Below, one piece after another: positions 57,838 to 64,000 of a stretch of DNA of 64,000 bases (position 1 is the stretch's first letter; every line of letters begins with the position of its first letter). Source of the DNA: Halomonas stenophila (GTDB lineage: Bacteria; Pseudomonadota; Gammaproteobacteria; Pseudomonadales; Halomonadaceae); the NCBI RefSeq assembly GCF_014192275.1, contig NZ_JACHXR010000003.1:333647-397646 (forward strand), given 5' to 3'. The position numbers were made by a program, and so were the translations under genes. Under the pieces are notes generated by a model that worked only from the letters and a program-made list of their open reading frames with translations, was not told the DNA's origin and did no database searches.

Positions 57838-58206
57838 GGGGGTCAGCTCCTCGCCTGCGGCAATAGTAGCAATGACACGGTCGGGCCGGGGGGTGGCCGG
57901 ACGTGGATCCTGGCTGGGATGCGCCGCGAGACGCGGGCGGCGCGGTCAAATTCGGTCGCTTATTGTCGCCGAGATGGGCCCGGCCTTCAAATGTGCGGCG
58001 GCCGGGTAGCTCGGAGGAGGCCGCCCGGGGCGCCGCTCGGCGTGTCGCTGTCGCTAGGAAGGGCCGCGGCGAGGGTGTAGAATCCGCTCCCAGCCGGTCC
58101 GCCCGGGCCCTGGCGCGCCGCGCCGCTGCCCCGTGGCGGTGCCCACCGTTATCCTGGCTTCGAGCCCAGACGCCGTCATCCCACCATGTAGAGGGTCGAG
58201 GACGCC
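57838..58206. promoter_or_regulatory. tkt-metK divergent intergenic region (369 bp)
   Basis: No gene, riboswitch or tRNA was recognised. For tkt a minus-strand promoter candidate is listed at 57962-57990. On the metK side I see TAGAAT at 58078-58083 but no good -35 at the right distance. I looked for a SAM or SAH riboswitch shape before metK and found none. Confidence 0.4.
57962..57990 (-). promoter_or_regulatory. Sigma-70 promoter candidate for tkt
   Basis: On the minus strand: TTGAAG (57990-57985), 17-bp spacer, GACAAT (57967-57962). Each box matches 4 of 6. About 125 bp before the tkt start. Confidence 0.35.
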
Positions 58207-59427
58207 ATGAGCGAATACTCCCTGTTCACCTCCGAGTCCGTGTCCGAGGGACACCCGGACAAGATCGCCGACCAGATCTCCGATGCGGTGCTCGACGCCA
58301 TCATCGCCCGCGACAAGAACGCCCGGGTGGCCTGCGAGACGCTGGTCAAGACCGGGGTGGCCATCGTCGCCGGCGAGATCACCACCTCGGCCTGGGTCGA
58401 CCTGGAGGACCTGGTGCGCCGGGTGATCCTGGACATCGGCTATACCTCCTCGGATGTCGGCTTCGACGGCGAGACCTGCGGCGTGCTGAACCTGATCGGC
58501 AAGCAGAGCGTGGACATCGCCCAGGGCGTCGACCGCACCAAGCCCGAGGACCAGGGGGCCGGCGACCAGGGCCTGATGTTCGGCTACGCCACGGACGAGA
58601 CCGACTCCTTCATGCCGGCGCCGATCCACTACGCGCATCGCCTGGTGGAGCGCCAGGCCGAGCTGCGCCACCACGGCTTGTTGCCCTGGCTGCGCCCGGA
58701 TGCCAAGAGCCAGCTGACCTTCCGCTACGACGAGCACGGCAAGCCTTGTGGCGTGGATGCGGTGGTGCTGTCGACCCAGCACGACCCGGACATCGACCAG
58801 GAAGAGCTGCGCAGCATGGTCCAGCGCGAGATCATCGAGCAGGTGATCCCCGCCGAGTGGCTCACCGAGACCACCCAGTACCACATCAACCCCACCGGCA
58901 AGTTCGTCATCGGTGGCCCGGTGGGCGACTGCGGCCTGACCGGGCGCAAGATCATCGTCGACACCTACGGCGGCATGGCTCGCCACGGCGGCGGCGCCTT
59001 CTCCGGCAAGGATCCGTCCAAGGTCGACCGCAGCGCCGCCTATGCCGGCCGCTACGTGGCCAAGAACATCGTCGCCTCCGGCCTGGCCGAGCGCTGCGAG
59101 ATCCAGGTCTCCTACGCCATCGGCGTGGCCGAGCCGACCTCGGTGTCGGTGAACACCTTCGGCACCGGCAAGATCAGCGACGAGCGCATCGTCGAGCTGG
59201 TTCGCGAGCACTTCGATCTGCGGCCCAACGCCATCACCCGCATGCTCGACCTGCTGCACCCCATGTACCGGCTGACCGCGGCCTATGGCCACTTCGGTCG
59301 CGAGCCCTTCGAGACCAGCTATACCTGGACCGATACCCAGGGCGAGCAGCATACCGAGACCTTTACCGCCTTCCCCTGGGAGAAGACGGACCGCGCCCAG
59401 GCGCTGCGCGACGCCGCCGGCCTCTGA
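58207..59427 (+). CDS. metK: S-adenosylmethionine synthetase
   Basis: 406-residue enzyme making SAM from methionine and [24 protein letters not shown] at the start (His16, Asp18), [37 protein letters not shown] and [22 protein letters not shown] are all present. GAGGACGCC precedes ATG 58207. Together with ahcY 1.9 kb on, it covers two steps of the methyl cycle. A terminator follows. Confidence 0.98.
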   Translation: MSEYSLFTSESVSEGHPDKIADQISDAVLDAIIARDKNARVACETLVKTGVAIVAGEITTSAWVDLEDLVRRVILDIGYTSSDVGFDGETCGVLNLIGKQSVDIAQGVDRTKPEDQGAGDQGLMFGYATDETDSFMPAPIHYAHRLVERQAELRHHGLLPWLRPDAKSQLTFRYDEHGKPCGVDAVVLSTQHDPDIDQEELRSMVQREIIEQVIPAEWLTETTQYHINPTGKFVIGGPVGDCGLTGRKIIVDTYGGMARHGGGAFSGKDPSKVDRSAAYAGRYVAKNIVASGLAERCEIQVSYAIGVAEPTSVSVNTFGTGKISDERIVELVREHFDLRPNAITRMLDLLHPMYRLTAAYGHFGREPFETSYTWTDTQGEQHTETFTAFPWEKTDRAQALRDAAGL

Positions 59428-59456
59428 CGCTCTGTCGGTGATCTCGCACGCCGATT

Positions 59457-59490
59457 GAGGGCCCCGCCGGCAGCGCCGCGCGGGGCCCTC
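59457..59490 (+). terminator. Terminator of metK
   Basis: GAGGGCCCCGC (59457-59467) pairs with GCGGGGCCCTC (59480-59490), 11-bp perfect stem with a 12-base loop. Only a weak T content follows (GTCTAG). Confidence 0.7.
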
Positions 59491-59496
59491 GTCTAG

Positions 59497-61221
<1,725 letters not shown>

Positions 61222-61286
61222 TTGTCCGCTTTTCCTGCCGCCTCCTATAGTGAAGGTCACGTTTTTCCCCGGGAAAGAGGTGACGC

Positions 61287-62696
61287 ATGAATCAGCCCGT
61301 CGTATCCGCGCCCACCGCCACGGACTACAAGGTCGCCGATATCGCCCTGGCCGACTGGGGCCGTCGCGAGATCCGTATCGCCGAGACCGAGATGCCGGCC
61401 CTGATGGCGATCCGCGAGAAATACCACGCCGCCCAGCCCCTCGCCGGGGCGCGGATTGCCGGCTGCATCCACATGACCATCCAGACCGCGGTGCTGATCG
61501 AGACGCTGATCGACCTCGGGGCCTCGGTGCGCTGGTCCTCGTGCAACATCTTCTCCACCCAGGATCATGCCGCCGCGGCCATCGCCGCCGCCGGCATCCC
61601 GGTCTTCGCCTGGAAGGGCGAGACCGAGGAGGACTTCTGGTGGTGCATCGGCCAGACGGTGGAGGGCCCGGAGGGCTGGGTGCCGAACCTGGTGCTCGAC
61701 GACGGCGGCGACCTCACGGCGCTGCTGCACGACAAGCGCCCGGAGCTGCTCGACGGCGTCCACGGCATCAGCGAGGAGACCACCACCGGCGTGCACCGCC
61801 TGCTGGAGATGATGCGGGAGGGCACCCTGCGGGTGCCGGCGATCAACGTCAACGACGCCGTGACCAAGTCCAAGAACGACAACAAGTACGGTTGCCGCCA
61901 CTCGCTGAACGACGCCATCAAGCGCGGCGTCGACCACCTGCTGGCCGGCAAGCAGGCACTGGTGATGGGCTACGGCGACGTGGGCAAGGGCTCGGCGGCT
62001 TCGCTGCGCCAGGAGGGCATGATCGTCCGCATCGTCGAGATCGACCCGATCTGTGCCATGCAGGCTTGCATGGACGGCTTCGAGGTGGTCTCACCCTACC
62101 GCGACGGCATCAATGCCGGCAGGGAGAGCATCGACCGTGCCCTGCTCTCGCGCATCGACCTGGTGGTCACCGCCACCGGCAACATCGATGCCTGCGACGC
62201 CGCCATGCTCGCGTCCCTCAAGCCGGGCGCGGTGGTATGCAACATCGGCCACTTCGACAGCGAGATCGACACCGCCCATATGCGCCGCCAGTGGCACTGG
62301 GAGGAGGTCAAGCCCCAGGTGCACAAGGTCTACCGGGACAGCGAGCCGGGGAACTACGACCCCGACAGCCGCGACTACTTGATCCTGCTCTCCGAGGGCC
62401 GGCTGGTGAACCTCGGCAATGCCACCGGCCACCCCTCCCGGGTCATGGACGGCTCCTTCGCCAATCAGGTGCTGGCGCAGATCCATCTCTACGCGCGCGG
62501 GTTCGCCGGCCTCGACGACGCCGGCAAGCGCGAGGCGCTCGGGGTCTCGGTGCTGCCGCGGTACCTGGACGAGGAGGTGGCCCGCTACATGGTCGAGGGC
62601 TTCGGGGGCGTCATCACCCGCATGAGCGAGGCCCAGGCCGAGTATACCGGCGTGCCGGTGGAGGGGCCCTACAAGCCCGATGCCTATCGCTATTGA
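61287..62696 (+). CDS. ahcY: Adenosylhomocysteinase (S-adenosylhomocysteine hydrolase)
   Basis: 469-residue NAD-bound enzyme splitting SAH into adenosine and homocysteine. [63 protein letters not shown] and the NAD motif [12 protein letters not shown] are all intact; the C-terminal Lys-Pro-Asp-x-Tyr-Arg-Tyr end is the conserved tail that completes the neighbouring subunit. The 65-bp gap before it holds no riboswitch. Together with metK it forms the methyl cycle; a metE or metH gene is not in view. Confidence 0.97.
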   Translation: MNQPVVSAPTATDYKVADIALADWGRREIRIAETEMPALMAIREKYHAAQPLAGARIAGCIHMTIQTAVLIETLIDLGASVRWSSCNIFSTQDHAAAAIAAAGIPVFAWKGETEEDFWWCIGQTVEGPEGWVPNLVLDDGGDLTALLHDKRPELLDGVHGISEETTTGVHRLLEMMREGTLRVPAINVNDAVTKSKNDNKYGCRHSLNDAIKRGVDHLLAGKQALVMGYGDVGKGSAASLRQEGMIVRIVEIDPICAMQACMDGFEVVSPYRDGINAGRESIDRALLSRIDLVVTATGNIDACDAAMLASLKPGAVVCNIGHFDSEIDTAHMRRQWHWEEVKPQVHKVYRDSEPGNYDPDSRDYLILLSEGRLVNLGNATGHPSRVMDGSFANQVLAQIHLYARGFAGLDDAGKREALGVSVLPRYLDEEVARYMVEGFGGVITRMSEAQAEYTGVPVEGPYKPDAYRY

Positions 62697-62712
62697 CCCC
62701 GTCCGGTCTCAT

Positions 62713-62732
62713 GGGCGGGCCCGAGCCCGCCC
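62713..62732 (+). other. Hairpin abutting the ribosome site of the diguanylate cyclase gene
   Basis: GGGCGGGC (62713-62720) pairs with GCCCGCCC (62725-62732), loop CCGA. The ribosome site GGGAGGA starts at 62734. It may end ahcY RNA or limit translation of the next gene; no T tract. Confidence 0.5.
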
Positions 62733-62744
62733 CGGGAGGAGTTC

Positions 62745-63917
62745 GTGTCGGCAGACCGGCAGGCAAGGCCCTCGGCAGAGGCGTGCGAGCAACAGGCGCG
62801 CCTGAATGCCGTCCTGATGGCCTGCGGGATCATCGGCCTGCTCTGCTATCTGCCCTTCGACTACTGGATGGTCCCCGAGCGCTGGCCGGCCCTGTGGGTC
62901 GGCCGGCTGCTGGTGGTGGGACTGCTGGCGCTGTGCCTGGCCTGGCAGCATCGCCGGCCCATGCGCAGCGAGCGGGCGCTGCTGGTGGCGGCCCTGGGCA
63001 CCACGCTGTTCCTGGCCTGGGGGGCCGCCCAGGTCACGGAGCCCTTCGCCTTCTTCTTCTGGAACCAGAGCCTGGCGGTGGTCATGTTCATCCTGCTGCC
63101 GGTGGTGTCCGTATGGCGCCCTGTCTACATGCTGGTGCACAACGGCGTGATGCTGGTGGCCTATGGCCTGTGCTTCGTCCTGTGGAGCCCCTTCGCGCTG
63201 GTCGAGCTGCTGCGTCTGGGCGGCGTCTTCCTGCTGATCGGCTGGCTGATCTCGCCGCTGCTCTCCTATGTGCGCTATGGCATCTTCCAGCGCACCGCCG
63301 CCCTGAGCCATGCGCTGCGGGAACGCAACGCCGAGCTGACCGCCGCCAACCAGGAACTGGCGACCCAGCAGCAGGAACTGACCTACCTGGCCAACTTCAA
63401 TGCCATGACCGGGCTGGCCAACCGCCGCTGGGGGATGACCTTCCTGCGCGAGAACCTCGACGACTGCTACCGCAAGCGTTGGCCGCTGTCCCTGCTGCTG
63501 GTGGACATCGACCGTCTCAAGGTCGTCAACGACAGCCACGGGCATGCCAGCGGCGACCGGTTGATCTGCCACGTGGCCCGAGCCATCGCCGACCAGTTGC
63601 GCAACGGCGAGCTGGCTTGCCGCCTGGGCGGCGACGAGTTCCTGATGATCATGCCCGACGCCGATGCGACCGAGGCCGGCGACCGGGTGCGTCGCCTCTC
63701 GGCGCTGGCGTCGGGGCGGCTCGAGAGCGACCCGGAGCTGGTGGCCACGGTCAGCGTCGGCGAGGCCACCTACCGGCCCTGGCAGGAGGGAGTGGCGGAC
63801 ATGGATATCCTCATCCAGCGGGCCGACAGCGCCATGTACAGCTGCAAGCGGCACAGCCGGCGGCAAACCCGCACCACCGACGAGGCGCCCAGGCGCGCTC
63901 GGCGCCGGGGCGATTAG
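62745..63917 (+). CDS. Membrane diguanylate cyclase (GGDEF)
   Basis: 390-residue protein. Five to six membrane helices (about 22-175) are followed by a short coiled coil (LSHALRERNAELTAANQELATQQQEL, 187-212) and a GGDEF domain (216-375). Active-site LGGDEF is intact (GGDEF 295-299), with NFNAMTGLANRR and DIDRLKVVNDSHGH. The inhibitory site expected nine residues before is RNGE (286-289) rather than RxxD, so product inhibition may be lost. The start is GTG 62745, after GGGAGGA. The membrane part may sense a signal, but is not a domain I can name. The remaining 83 bp of the window hold no gene. Confidence 0.92.
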   Translation: MSADRQARPSAEACEQQARLNAVLMACGIIGLLCYLPFDYWMVPERWPALWVGRLLVVGLLALCLAWQHRRPMRSERALLVAALGTTLFLAWGAAQVTEPFAFFFWNQSLAVVMFILLPVVSVWRPVYMLVHNGVMLVAYGLCFVLWSPFALVELLRLGGVFLLIGWLISPLLSYVRYGIFQRTAALSHALRERNAELTAANQELATQQQELTYLANFNAMTGLANRRWGMTFLRENLDDCYRKRWPLSLLLVDIDRLKVVNDSHGHASGDRLICHVARAIADQLRNGELACRLGGDEFLMIMPDADATEAGDRVRRLSALASGRLESDPELVATVSVGEATYRPWQEGVADMDILIQRADSAMYSCKRHSRRQTRTTDEAPRRARRRGD

Positions 63918-64000
63918 CCCTGTCACGGCAGTGACACGCGACCGCCACGGTGGCGTCACCGCGGTGCGCCAGGCTGGTCGGGTCTGTCGAGGAGACCGCC

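Noticed and set aside
57838..58206. SAM riboswitch before metK
   Set aside because: No recognisable conserved stems or core bases of known SAM riboswitches.
61222..61286. SAH riboswitch before ahcY
   Set aside because: Only 65 bp is available and the conserved core is not there.

Overview
The window is high-GC, gene-dense DNA of a gammaproteobacterium. A halomonad (Halomonas/Chromohalobacter relative) fits best. This is inferred from gene content: a glnA-DUF4124-glnLG block, epd-pgk-fba, a ManD/RspB/TRAP sugar-acid cluster, many Na+-coupled or TRAP transporters and acidic proteins. I ran no database search. No rRNA, tRNA, transposase or prophage genes were seen.

Layout. 1-4440: 3' end of a type I-E CRISPR-cas locus (partial cas7e, then cas5e, cas6e, cas1, cas2), a leader and a 19-repeat array whose repeats fall into sharp sequence blocks. 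4518-9787: a periplasmic glycerophosphodiesterase, a DUF4202 protein, a small gene under a clear Fur box, an Ntn-hydrolase of the acyl-CoA:6-APA acyltransferase family, a dicarboxylate/amino-acid:cation symporter and an exported dienelactone-hydrolase-like protein. 10015-16692: a branched-chain amino-acid-type ABC transporter, with the binding-protein gene convergent to a NSS-symporter-livGFHM run. 16824-24890: typA, then the nitrogen-control block glnA, DUF4124 gene, glnL, glnG, with candidate sigma-54 promoters and NtrC sites before both glnA and glnL. Just after glnG lies a 132-bp near-perfect copy of its 3' end, which encodes a stand-alone Fis-like helix-turn-helix peptide.

24891-33206: a toxin-antitoxin pair, an M24B aminopeptidase, a dGTPase, an ATP-grasp protein, an RNase T2 family protein, a NERD-domain membrane protein, a Sir2 deacetylase and YciH. 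33391-47189: a catabolic island for hexonates/hexuronates: FMN-dependent hydroxyacid dehydrogenase, GntR regulator, manD, rspB, TRAP transporter, uxuB, uxuA, and on the other strand kdgK, a LacI-type regulator and two paralogous HAD phosphatases. These genes could import a sugar acid (L-gulonate, D-mannonate or fructuronate are candidates) and convert it to 2-keto-3-deoxy-6-phosphogluconate. A repeated operator-like site marks the kdgK and lacI promoters.

47333-64000: a cation exchanger and small envelope proteins, epd-pgk-fba (class II aldolase), two Hsp20 genes, a class I aldolase, transketolase, then metK, a ligB-type DNA ligase with an apparent signal peptide, ahcY and a membrane diguanylate cyclase.

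The most notable items are the duplicated NtrC DNA-binding domain, the CRISPR repeat blocks (which also change the predicted crRNA handle), the sigma-54 promoter predicted for glnLG itself, the Fur-controlled orphan gene, and the signal-peptide-bearing LigB. Many long open frames antisense to real genes are by-products of the GC bias and are not annotated.
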